Shown: positions 1-6,035, numbered from the stretch's first letter. The stretch: DNA of 9,009 nucleotides from Sulfurimonas sp. (GCA_012963655.1 DTVI01000109.1:1-9009), one strand, 5' to 3'. The notes: generated by a model from the sequence alone, not told the origin. Numbers and translations are program-made.

Positions 1-1116
1 ACTCCAGCAGAAAATGAATGAGAATCTATTTTATAATCAGTTTTAACATAGGCTGCCAAGTTATCCTTACTTGTAGTATTATTTGAAGCCTTTCTTTCCC
101 CATTAAAGGCAAAAAATCCTGTTACTACTTTAAGAGAATTTTTGTTATATCTTAACTTTGCCTCTGCTGAATTATAGTCATACTCATATTTAGAAGAAAA
201 GGCTGGATAAATTGAAGTTTTATCTTCGGTAAAAAGATTAATATCGATATTAAATTCATCTGTTATATCATAATCAACGCCTAAAGAAAATAAGTCTGAA
301 TCAAGTGTTTGTTCTGTGAAACCACTACCAGCTTGGCTTGGATTTTCTTTATACTGAGCGAGTGTGAGTGAGTTGGCATAAGTAGTTGAAATACGTGTTG
401 CAGCCCATCCTGCACGAATTTCAAGCCCTTCACTTGGATAAAGTTTTAGATTAAAGTTTCCATTTTTTGAACGGGATGCATCTTTTTTATCTGAAGTGGT
501 TTGAAGGTTTCTTTGACCATCAGTTTCATAATAATCCCCAAAGGCAGAGATTGAAAGTAAGTCATTTGCATACCCTAGGCCTAAAGAAGCGTAGTCAGTG
601 TCAAAACTTCCTGTATAGGCATTGAATTCTACTCCATTAAAATCCTTAGTAGTTATACTAATAACACCAGCATTTGCTCCATCTCCAAATTCAACAGAAC
701 CAGCTCCTTTTAGAATTTCTATTTTTGCTATGGATTGAATAGGGATAGAAGAAAGGAGTTGAGGTCCATTATCAATATTATTTAAACGTCTTCCATCAAC
801 AACAATAACAAGGTTTTGATGCCCATTTGAAAGACCGTACCCAAGGCACATAGAACCAGGTATGGTTGACGCAGCGAAACTAAGAAGGTAAAACAACTAC
901 TGTTGTTTCTTGGCTTAAAAATTCGTAAACATTTTTAGCCTTAGAAGCCTTGATTTGTTCTTTTGAATAAATTTCTACAGGCGCAGTGTAAGTTAGTTCG
1001 TCTTGTTCAAGATGAGTAGCTGTAACCGTTTGTTCTTCAAGTGTGAAGATATCCGATGCAAGTAGTGAGCTACAAGCAAGTGACAGCATTAGTGTCGTTT
1101 TTGTAAAGTTTTTCAT
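1..1116 (-). pseudogene. TonB-dependent outer-membrane receptor, 5' part, frameshifted, cut by window edge
   Basis: The minus strand encodes a signal peptide (MKNFTKTTLMLSLACSSLLA), a TonB-box-like EEQTVTATHLE, and the start of a plug domain (YSKEQIKASKAKNVYEFL). The frame stops at 880-882 after TTVVVLPS. One frame over, it stays open to base 1 and continues the plug (LGYGLSNGHQNLVIVVDGRR, SSIPIQSIAKIEILKGAG, GDGANAGVISITTK) and then the first beta-barrel strands. The two parts are clearly one gene separated by a single extra base near 880-883. Such receptors import iron chelates, cobamides or other scarce ligands across the outer membrane using TonB energy; the ligand here is not identifiable. 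A good ribosome site (AAAGGA, 1124-1129) precedes the ATG at 1116. The frameshift lies at the edge of a 42-bp repeat (837-878). The product is probably non-functional unless the shift is a sequencing error or phase-variable. Confidence 0.85.
837..878 (-). repeat. 42-bp inverted repeat, copy inside the receptor gene
   Basis: Read on the minus strand, this matches 1727-1768 on the plus strand at 40 of 42 positions; the differences are at 867/1738 and 857/1748. It ends within a few bases of the receptor frameshift. It encodes the residues just before GYG in the plug (FAASTIPGSMCL), where related receptors, as I recall them, usually carry an MRG(Y/F)G-type motif. I infer that repeat sequence overwrote or inserted into native codons. 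Confidence 0.85.
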
Positions 1117-1147
1117 GTGTGTTTCCTTTTTATTTGTTTGTGAGTGT

Positions 1148-1189
1148 AAAAAATTCCCTTAAGGCGGAGAAGTGCCTAAAGGATTTTTT
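1148..1189. terminator. Rho-independent terminator-like hairpin, bidirectional
   Basis: The arms are 1148-1165 (A6 then TTCCCTTAAGGC) and 1174-1189 (GCCTAAAGG then AT6), with the loop GGAGAAGT. The stem GCCTTAAGG/CCTAAAGGC-type pairing has one mismatch, and runs of A and T flank it on both sides, so it could stop transcripts in either direction. It overlaps the last codons of the 104-aa ORF and lies just upstream of the receptor start at 1116. It could therefore end the short transcript or attenuate the receptor. Confidence 0.6.
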
Positions 1190-1473
1190 GTGGTTAAGAG
1201 AAAGTGAAATGGGTTTAAAAAAAGATGAGAGGAAATAAGCTTAATGATTGTATTTAAATAAAAATCACTAGCTAAGGCCTTTGTATTTGTATTTTCTAAG
1301 AGGAGAAGTTCAAGCTCTTCTAAGGGTTCCTCTTCTTCTAATGTTTCAAAAGAAAGGTTTCTAGATAAATGTGTATATGAAGATACTTGGGCTTGTAAGA
1401 CAACACCATTTGAGTAGGCACAAATAGCAGATAAAGAAAAATAGTTCTTGCCAAAGCCCTTAGGTGTTTTCAT
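1159..1473 (-). CDS. Hypothetical 104-aa protein upstream of the TonB receptor
   Basis: I do not recognise this protein. It starts MKTPKGFGKNYFSLSAICAY, has a very acidic, leucine-rich middle (FETLEEEEPLEELELLLLEN), and ends with a hydrophobic/aromatic stretch (FYLNTIIKLISSHLFLNPFH) that may be amphipathic. There is no convincing signal peptide and no catalytic motif. Codon choice resembles the neighbouring genes, and it sits downstream of a TATAAT-containing palindrome, so it is probably expressed. The Shine-Dalgarno is weak (GGGG about 10 bases before ATG). It ends 42 bases before the receptor start and its last codons lie in a terminator hairpin. It may be an accessory or regulatory protein of the receptor, but that rests on position only. 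It could also be a fortuitous ORF. Confidence 0.5.
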   Translation of the reverse strand: MKTPKGFGKNYFSLSAICAYSNGVVLQAQVSSYTHLSRNLSFETLEEEEPLEELELLLLENTNTKALASDFYLNTIIKLISSHLFLNPFHFLLTTKNPLGTSPP

Positions 1474-1505
1474 AAATATTGCCCCGTTTTTAAATAACTT
1501 TATTT

Positions 1506-1537
1506 CACAATATTATAAAATTATTTATGATATTGTG
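1506..1537 (-). promoter_or_regulatory. 32-bp palindrome over a promoter: candidate operator for the 104-aa ORF and receptor
   Basis: The outer arms CACAATAT and ATATTGTG are perfect complements, and five further inner pairs match, giving 13 of 16 paired positions. The minus strand reads TATAAT at 1512-1517, a good -10 about 40 bases before the ATG at 1473, so a bound regulator would block the promoter. The -35 region is poor, which is common in Campylobacterota. It does not match a Fur box well. The regulator is unknown; a dimeric repressor of TetR, MarR, NikR or PerR type would fit the geometry. Confidence 0.5.
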
Positions 1538-1690
1538 GAGTGTTCTTGTTTTATTAATCGAATTCTATATAAACAAATCAATAATGTCAATCCCTTATAT
1601 TAAAGATAACTCTTATTTATTAACACATTTGTAACAATTTTTATTTAAACTCCTGATAATTGTATGGGATAGATAAATGAAAGTTTCGTA

Positions 1691-1710
1691 GTTGCTACAA
1701 ATGCGGTAGC
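1691..1710. repeat. Small hairpin motifs in the short repeat element
   Basis: GTAG-TTG-CTAC (1691-1701) and GCTAC-N7-GTAGC (1694-1710) are overlapping inverted repeats lying 17-36 bases upstream of the 42-bp repeat copy. They suggest that the repeated unit may be longer than 42 bp and structured. The significance is low without other copies to compare. Confidence 0.3.
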
Positions 1711-1726
1711 CTAAGAAAGACCAATC

Positions 1727-1768
1727 TTCGCTGCGTCTACCATACCTAGTTCTATGTGCCTTGGGTAC
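1727..1768 (+). repeat. 42-bp inverted repeat, intergenic copy
   Basis: This is the plus-strand partner of 837-878, with 40 of 42 identities. The two copies face each other across 848 bases that hold the start of the receptor, the 104-aa ORF and its operator. The identity stops abruptly on both sides. In the frame used by the receptor it reads FAASTIPSSMCLGYP and then a stop, so it is not a functional duplicate of the gene. Confidence 0.85.
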
Positions 1769-1883
1769 CCTTGAGGTGATACTCTAACGCATTCTCAATC
1801 TTCATTAATTTATCAATTGTCGAATACATAGCAATCACAGCAAGAGAAAAGTACCGTTTTTTATATCCGTTTAAGTGCTTCAT
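1752..1883 (-). CDS. Possible 43-aa small ORF overlapping the repeat
   Basis: The ORF runs MKHLNGYKKRYFSLAVIAMY, then STIDKLMKIENALEYHLKG, and ends TQGT and TAG inside the 42-bp repeat. There is no clear Shine-Dalgarno. Its start loosely resembles the 104-aa ORF at 1473 (shared pattern MK, G at 6, K at 9, then YFSL, I and YS). It may be the 5' remnant of a longer gene cut by the repeat, or chance. No function can be assigned. Confidence 0.3.
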   Translation of the reverse strand: MKHLNGYKKRYFSLAVIAMYSTIDKLMKIENALEYHLKGTQGT

Positions 1884-1927
1884 AATCGCGTATTTACACT
1901 AAAATTCATTTGTTTATTATTAGAGTT

Positions 1928-1955
1928 TTGAAAGATGTTTGTTAATGGGTATAAT
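1928..1955 (+). promoter_or_regulatory. Sigma70-type promoter for the cobamide cluster
   Basis: TTGAAA (1928-1933), a 16-base spacer and a perfect TATAAT (1950-1955) lie just upstream of the TTG start at 1976. Transcription would begin near 1962 and leave a leader of only about 14 bases carrying AGGAG. The leader is too short for a riboswitch, so any B12 control would have to act at the DNA level. Confidence 0.65.
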
Positions 1956-1964
1956 TACGTATAC

Positions 1965-1969
1965 AGGAG
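1965..1969 (+). promoter_or_regulatory. Shine-Dalgarno AGGAG that fixes the TTG start
   Basis: AGGAG is placed 6 bases before TTG at 1976. No in-frame ATG or GTG is better placed, so this site supports the rare TTG start of the Cys-rich gene. Confidence 0.65.
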
Positions 1970-1975
1970 CTTTCT

Positions 1976-2401
1976 TTGGGATATATAGACTGGTTTAAAG
2001 AACACGCGAACAAGCACAAGATCATTGTTAATAAGTTGATTTCAAAAGACTTCACAAAAGAGCAGATAATAGACTATTTCACTTTTGAAAATATGGTGGA
2101 AAAAGAAAAAGATTTTTGTCCCTTATACAAGGATAATAAAAAGTGCCATGATATGGAGTCCTTAAACTGTTATTTATGTGCCTGTCCCAACTTTAGATTT
2201 AAAGATGAGGGCATACAAAAGATAGGTACAAAGACCCAATATAGTGTTTGTGATATAGAATCTAAAGATGGAAGTCAGGGTGTATATGGAGATAAAATCC
2301 ATCAAGACTGTTCAAAATGTGGGGTTCCCCATCACAGAAGCTATGTTGAAAAACATTTTGATCTTGATTGGGAAAAAGTCATGACCAAATGCCCTTTATA
2401 A
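1976..2401 (+). CDS. Cysteine-rich small protein of cobamide gene cluster (zf-like Cys-rich domain)
   Basis: This 141-aa protein has nine cysteines (48, 57, 65, 68, 70, 92, 112, 115, 139) in a pattern FCPLY...KKCH...NCYLCACP...DCSKCGVPHH. It matches, from memory, the Cys-rich small domain family (Pfam zf-like, PF04071), a presumed metal-binding module often found near corrinoid genes. The CxxCxC and CxxC pairs plus HH at 119-120 could bind zinc or an iron-sulfur cluster. It is cytoplasmic, with no signal or membrane segment. It starts with TTG behind a strong promoter and AGGAG, and it ends immediately before the GTG of the next gene (TAA then GTG), suggesting translational coupling. It appears complete although the rest of the operon is damaged. 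The exact function is unknown. Confidence 0.75.
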   Translation: MGYIDWFKEHANKHKIIVNKLISKDFTKEQIIDYFTFENMVEKEKDFCPLYKDNKKCHDMESLNCYLCACPNFRFKDEGIQKIGTKTQYSVCDIESKDGSQGVYGDKIHQDCSKCGVPHHRSYVEKHFDLDWEKVMTKCPL

Positions 2402-2679
2402 GTGGGGGTAAAAACTCTAATTTCCTTAAATACGTTAAATTCTCTCTTTCCTTCTTATCATTTTAAAAGCCTGAACGCTACACGTTCTGGTGTGGTTGAC
2501 ACAACCTATATCGTCTCAAACTCTAAAGACACTTACATACTCAAGAAATATGAAAGAGATATTCTTTCAAAAATAGACGAAGATATCAGACGATTAGAAG
2601 AGCTTCATACTTTTGACTTAATGTTCCTTTATGTCTGGACCAAAATAAGGGCTGGTTTTTATACACCAAGCTCAAAGGC
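2402..2679 (+). pseudogene. N-terminal fragment of a phosphotransferase-type kinase, truncated and frameshifted
   Basis: From the GTG at 2402 the frame gives LNATRSGVVDTTYIV, then DTYILKKYERDI and EEDLHTF-like helix residues (EDIRRLEELHTFD). This is the glycine-rich loop and ATP-lysine region of the aminoglycoside/choline/homoserine kinase-like fold. One base appears to be missing near 2614-2620. The next frame then resumes the kinase with LNVPLCLDQNKGWFLYTKLK up to about 2679. Only about 95 of an expected ~300 residues remain, and the sequence then runs directly into cobD-like codons. The unshifted frame ends at 2698. A kinase in this setting might make the amino-alcohol phosphate or its amino-acid precursor for the cobamide nucleotide loop, but that is inferred from its neighbours. 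It cannot be active: the catalytic loop is absent. Confidence 0.7.
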
Positions 2680-2955
2680 TCTATTATCATCTTTGTAAAT
2701 CCTTCTACTCCTGATGGGAAATATTATAAACTCCAAAGCCTTTTTCAACAATGGAAAAAGCGCAATATCACCGTTATTTTAGATGAGTCCTTTTTAGAGT
2801 TTGAAGATCTTAAATCTTACCGACATAAGATAAATACCTATAAAAACCTGTATATCATCCAGTCTTTTTCAAAGTTTCATTCTTGTGCAGGAGTAAGGAT
2901 AGGTGCTGTCTTTTCACATAACAAACTCAAAAAGGTCTTAGATGAAATCTCTTAG
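2680..2955 (+). pseudogene. cobD: Internal fragment of cobD-like PLP decarboxylase
   Basis: The frame starting near 2617 reads SIIIFVNPSTPDGKYYKLQS, NITVILDESFLEF, then IIQSFSKFHSCAGVRIGAVF. These are the class I/II aminotransferase signatures of threonine- or serine-phosphate decarboxylase (CobD): the NPxTPxG motif, the PLP-binding Asp in DES, and the Schiff-base lysine in SFSKF. CobD makes aminopropanol- or ethanolamine-phosphate for the cobamide tail. About the first 150 residues are missing. After FSHNK the frame jumps to KLKKVLDEIS and stops at 2953-2955, where about 100 C-terminal residues would be expected, so a second deletion is likely. The end overlaps the cobQ start. There is no independent start codon with a ribosome site. 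It is almost certainly dead. Confidence 0.75.
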
Positions 2956-4327
2956 TGTTTTTGGTACCAGTTCTGACGCAGGAAAGTCAACCCTCTCCTT
3001 TGCTATCACCTATCTACTTCATCATAGAGGGCATAAGGTAGCGCCTTATAAGGCCCAAAATGTTTCTAATAATTCTCAGGTAACTGATGAGGGAGGCGAG
3101 ATTGCTATACCCCAGTACTTTGCAGCACAAGCCATAGATCTTAAAACATCTCCTAATATGAATCCTATACTTTTAAAGTCAGGAGGCAAATCAAGAGCTC
3201 ATATTATTGTGAATGGAAAAAGCATAGGAAACAAAGATGTCTGGTCTTATTATAGAGATATTAATACCCTCAAGCCCCACGCAAAAAATGCCTTTCTTAA
3301 ACTCTTAGAGGAATATGACTGCATAGTGGCAGAAGGGGCAGGAAGTCCTGTTGAACTTAACCTCATGAACAAAGACCTTTCAAATATTTACATTGCTGAT
3401 GAGTTTAATACTAAGATAGTCTTAGTTGCAGATATACAAAGAGGGGGTGTTTTTGCCTCTATTTACGGTGTATATGAGCTTTTACCAAAAAAACTTCGAG
3501 ATAACGTGATTGGTGTTATTGTCAATAAATTTCAAGGAGATATGTCTTTATTTGATGAGGGTGTTAATATCATTCAAGAACGTTTTGGCATTAAGGTCTT
3601 AGGTGTTGTCCCCTTTAAGCCTTTTAACCTTGGGTTTGAAGACAGCGAATCTATCATGAATTATGTTCAAGACACAAGAGAGGCTATTATCAAGGTAGGT
3701 GTTATCAGACTACCTCATATCAGTAACTTCACTGACTTTGAACCTCTTATCACCGATAAAGAAATTGACCTTAGTTTTATTTCAAATGCTAGTGACTTAA
3801 AAATATGTGACGCCATTATCATCCCTGGAAGTAAAAGAGTTATAGATGATTTAGCCTGGCTTAAAGAAAGAGGTTTTGAAAAGGCACTTCTTTCAGATGA
3901 GATTCCTATCATAGCTATTTGTGGTGGTTATGAGATGATGTTTGAGCATATCTTAGACCCTGAAAGAATAGAATCAGACAATGCAGATGTGCTTGGTTTT
4001 GGAAGGTTCAAGGGAAACATAGTCTTTCAAAAAGACAAGATTGTAAAAAAAGAGACTTATAAAGTTTTTGGTCTGAAAGCAAAGGGATATGAGGTACATA
4101 ATGGTGTAGCCAAAGAACTTGCTATGACAGATAAAAACCTTTACGGTACCTTTGTTCACGGTATTTTTGATAATGATGAACTCAGAAAAATGATCTTTTC
4201 CAAGATTAATAGTTCCTACAAGGGATATGACTTTAAAAAGTTCAAAGCAGACAGTATTAAAGACTTTGCCCAGCATATAGACAAACATGTAGATATAGAC
4301 TTTATCGAAAGTGCCTTAAGTGAGTAA
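2942..4327 (+). CDS. cobQ: Cobyric acid synthase (CobQ/CbiP)
   Basis: This 461-aa cytoplasmic enzyme uses ATP and glutamine to amidate side chains of adenosylcobyric acid precursors in the anaerobic-type cobamide pathway. The N-terminal synthetase domain shows the P-loop GTSSDAGKST (8-17), KAQNVSNNSQV (37-47), EGAGSPVELN (131-140) and QRGGVFAS (166-173). The C-terminal class I glutamine amidotransferase domain has the nucleophile Cys327 in ICGGYEMM and the catalytic His406 in VHGIF. The length and all key residues look normal, so the gene appears intact. The ATG at 2942 is preceded by AAAGG (2931-2935), and the start overlaps the last codons of the cobD relic. Its stop overlaps the GTG of cbiB. 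It is the only clearly recognisable, complete cobamide-pathway enzyme in the window. Confidence 0.95.
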   Translation: MKSLSVFGTSSDAGKSTLSFAITYLLHHRGHKVAPYKAQNVSNNSQVTDEGGEIAIPQYFAAQAIDLKTSPNMNPILLKSGGKSRAHIIVNGKSIGNKDVWSYYRDINTLKPHAKNAFLKLLEEYDCIVAEGAGSPVELNLMNKDLSNIYIADEFNTKIVLVADIQRGGVFASIYGVYELLPKKLRDNVIGVIVNKFQGDMSLFDEGVNIIQERFGIKVLGVVPFKPFNLGFEDSESIMNYVQDTREAIIKVGVIRLPHISNFTDFEPLITDKEIDLSFISNASDLKICDAIIIPGSKRVIDDLAWLKERGFEKALLSDEIPIIAICGGYEMMFEHILDPERIESDNADVLGFGRFKGNIVFQKDKIVKKETYKVFGLKAKGYEVHNGVAKELAMTDKNLYGTFVHGIFDNDELRKMIFSKINSSYKGYDFKKFKADSIKDFAQHIDKHVDIDFIESALSE

Positions 4328-4529
4328 TCTCTTTATTACTATTTTGGCCTATCTTATTGACAAGGTCTTTGCAGAATTTAGCTTTATCAAACACCCTATT
4401 ATTTTTACAGGAGAGCTTATCTCTTATTTTGAAAAGAAGTTTTATAAAGACAGTATCTTAAGGGGTCTTTTTTTAGTCCTATTTATTTTACTAAGCTCAA
4501 GGGACTTAAAGAAGGGGCAAAGGCCTTAG
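4320..4529 (+). pseudogene. cbiB: N-terminal stub of CbiB (adenosylcobinamide-phosphate synthase)
   Basis: Starting at GTG 4320 (8-base overlap with cobQ), residues 1-58 follow the CbiB pattern: AYLIDKVFAEF, IKHPIIFTGELISYFEKKFY, ILRGLFLVLFILL. CbiB is an inner-membrane protein that attaches the amino-alcohol phosphate to adenosylcobyric acid and is normally about 300 residues long. Here the similarity ends near 4494 and the remaining codons (SSRDLKKGQRP) are antisense to the end of modC. A deletion evidently removed about 250 codons and joined the stub to the mod operon. It retains roughly one or two membrane helices and none of the later conserved regions, so it is non-functional. Confidence 0.8.
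4446..4474 (+). terminator. Weak terminator-like hairpin within the cbiB stub
   Basis: AAAGAC (4446-4451) can pair with GTCTTT (4465-4470) across a 13-base loop, and T residues run through 4468-4474. The stem is short and mostly A-T. It could end rightward transcription before the mod operon, but it lies in former coding sequence and may be chance. Confidence 0.25.
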
Positions 4530-5349
4530 TGTTTACCTGAACACTCTGCCCTATTTTAAGATTCTTTGCCTCACTTTCATCTAAGACTATTTCTACTATC
4601 TGTTGCCCAATAGAAACAATGGCTATATAAATAATATCCGCCTTAATAATATCAAGAAGTTCTCCTTGAAGGGAAAACTTTTGTGAGCCTTGAGTATTAA
4701 GAAAAATCTCTTTAGCTGATCCATCTTTTATAATTTTGCCCTGCTCTAAAACAAGCACTCTATCCGCAAGGCGGTAAATCTCACTTGGATCATGAGAAAC
4801 CATTATACTCGTGGTTCCAAACTCCTTATGAAGCTTTAAAATATCTGCTTGAAGCTTGGTTCTCATTTGAGGGTCAAGGGCAGAAAGAGGCTCATCCATT
4901 AAGAGGAGTTTAGGTCTGTTCATCATGGCTCTACATAAAGAGACTCTTTGTTTTTGCCCTCCGCTTAGGGTTCTTGGATTTCTGTCTCTTAATTCATCCA
5001 AATGCGTTAAAGACAGAAGATGAGAGGCCAAGGCCTTATCCTTATTCACATATAAAAGGTTTTGTTCAACACTCATATTATCAAAAAGTGCATAATCTTG
5101 AAAAACAAAACCAATATCACGTTCTTGAGGGACTAAAGACTTCTTATCATTTAGCCAAGAAACCTTCTCTAAGGAGATATTTCCCCTTGCTTCATCTAAG
5201 CCTGCAAGTATACGAAGCAAAGTGCTCTTCCCTGATCCACTACTACCGCTTAAAGCTACAAAAGAATGTTCTTTAATCTCTAGGTTAACTCTCAAGTTCA
5301 TCTTCCCAGCACTTCCCTGAAGGCCTTTAGTAATGTCTATTGTTAACAT
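4483..5349 (-). CDS. modC: Molybdate ABC transporter ATPase (ModC)
   Basis: This 288-aa ATP-binding subunit powers molybdate/tungstate import through ModB. It shows Walker A GSSGSGKST (35-43), the Q-loop FVFQDYALF (81-89), signature LSGGQKQR (128-135), Walker B LLLMDEP (148-154) and the switch histidine in MVSHD (186). Residues ~226-288 form a single Mop/TOBE-type regulatory domain (LQGELLDIIKADIIYIAIV, LDESEAKNLKIGQSVQV). The start at 5349 shares a base with the modB stop. Its last few codons (LSLVK) lie on the junction with the truncated cbiB gene, so the original C-terminus may have been changed slightly; all functional motifs are present. It is the last gene of the operon, with no obvious terminator behind it. 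Confidence 0.93.
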   Translation of the reverse strand: MLTIDITKGLQGSAGKMNLRVNLEIKEHSFVALSGSSGSGKSTLLRILAGLDEARGNISLEKVSWLNDKKSLVPQERDIGFVFQDYALFDNMSVEQNLLYVNKDKALASHLLSLTHLDELRDRNPRTLSGGQKQRVSLCRAMMNRPKLLLMDEPLSALDPQMRTKLQADILKLHKEFGTTSIMVSHDPSEIYRLADRVLVLEQGKIIKDGSAKEIFLNTQGSQKFSLQGELLDIIKADIIYIAIVSIGQQIVEIVLDESEAKNLKIGQSVQVNTKAFAPSLSPLSLVK

Positions 5350-6035
5350 TAGGCTGTTCCTAGTCTATGGCTTTGATGCCTATTAAAGGTATATACACCT
5401 AAAAGAACAATAAAACTCATCCCTATCATAAGCCCTGAGTAAATATGTGCATTAGTATAATCTAGAGTTTCTACAAATTCATATATAGCCACAGAAGCCA
5501 CCTTCGTTTCACCAGGAATTGAGCCACCCACCATTAAGACAACACCAAACTCACCTACTGTATGAGCAAAGGTGATAATAATAGCACTTAAAAAAGCCGG
5601 CTTGATATTAGGAAGGGCTACATAAACTAGGGTTTGAAGTTTTGATTTTCCTGCTATATAAGAGGCTTCAAGCATGTTTTTATTAAGAGATTCAAAGCCA
5701 CTTTGTAAAGGCTGAACCATAAAAGGAAAAGAATAAAAACATGAGGCTATGACCAGTCCTGTAAAGTTAAAGACCAGTTTAATCCCAAAGACCTCATCAA
5801 AAAATCCACCTATGGGAGAATTATACGAAAGAGCATATAAGATATAAAAACCTATAACAGAAGGGGGAAGGACTATAGGAAGAGACACTATAGCCTCAAT
5901 AAAGGGCTTGCACTTACACTTAGTCTGAGACAGCCACCAAGATATAGGAAGGGCAATCAGAAATAAAATAAGAGTTGTTATCCCTGCTAATTTAAAAGAG
6001 ATTATAAAAGGATCCATATCTAAGCCAAAAAACAT
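5349..6035 (-). CDS. modB: Molybdate ABC transporter permease (ModB)
   Basis: This 228-aa inner-membrane protein has about five hydrophobic spans, starting with SFKLAGITTLILFLIALPIS. It forms the channel of the molybdate importer. The coupling loop that docks on ModC is visible as EASYIAGKS (123-131) followed by LP (141-142), the EAA motif. GEFGVVLMVGGSIPGET and the preceding FAHTV are typical of ModB/CysT permeases. Its stop and start overlap the neighbouring genes by one base each (TAATG), and GAGG (6043-6046) serves as the ribosome site. Length is normal for the family. Confidence 0.93.
   Translation of the reverse strand: MFFGLDMDPFIISFKLAGITTLILFLIALPISWWLSQTKCKCKPFIEAIVSLPIVLPPSVIGFYILYALSYNSPIGGFFDEVFGIKLVFNFTGLVIASCFYSFPFMVQPLQSGFESLNKNMLEASYIAGKSKLQTLVYVALPNIKPAFLSAIIITFAHTVGEFGVVLMVGGSIPGETKVASVAIYEFVETLDYTNAHIYSGLMIGMSFIVLLGVYTFNRHQSHRLGTA

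Larger units (their letters stand above)
1474..1975. other. Gene-poor intergenic region between divergent receptor and cobamide genes
   Basis: These 502 bases contain, from left to right, the palindrome/promoter for leftward genes, an AT-rich stretch around 1538-1670 in which I see nothing, the short repeat (about 1680-1770), a 43-aa minus-strand ORF (1752-1883), and the rightward promoter at 1928-1955. I found no tRNA, no rRNA fragment and no cobalamin-riboswitch-like element. Confidence 0.6.

Noticed and set aside
837..1768. Diversity-generating retroelement template/variable repeat pair
   Set aside because: Only two differences exist, one of them not at an adenine in the presumed template, and no reverse transcriptase or accessory gene is visible.
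1884..1975. Cobalamin riboswitch ahead of the cobamide cluster
   Set aside because: The predicted leader is about 14 bases, and no B12-box-like sequence was seen upstream.
3715..4288. Two minus-strand ORFs (65 and 104 aa) inside cobQ
   Set aside because: They are antisense to a well-supported gene with conserved motifs and have no recognisable features.
4974..5276. Plus-strand 100-aa ORF within modC
   Set aside because: It is antisense to the conserved ATPase domain and has no family motif.
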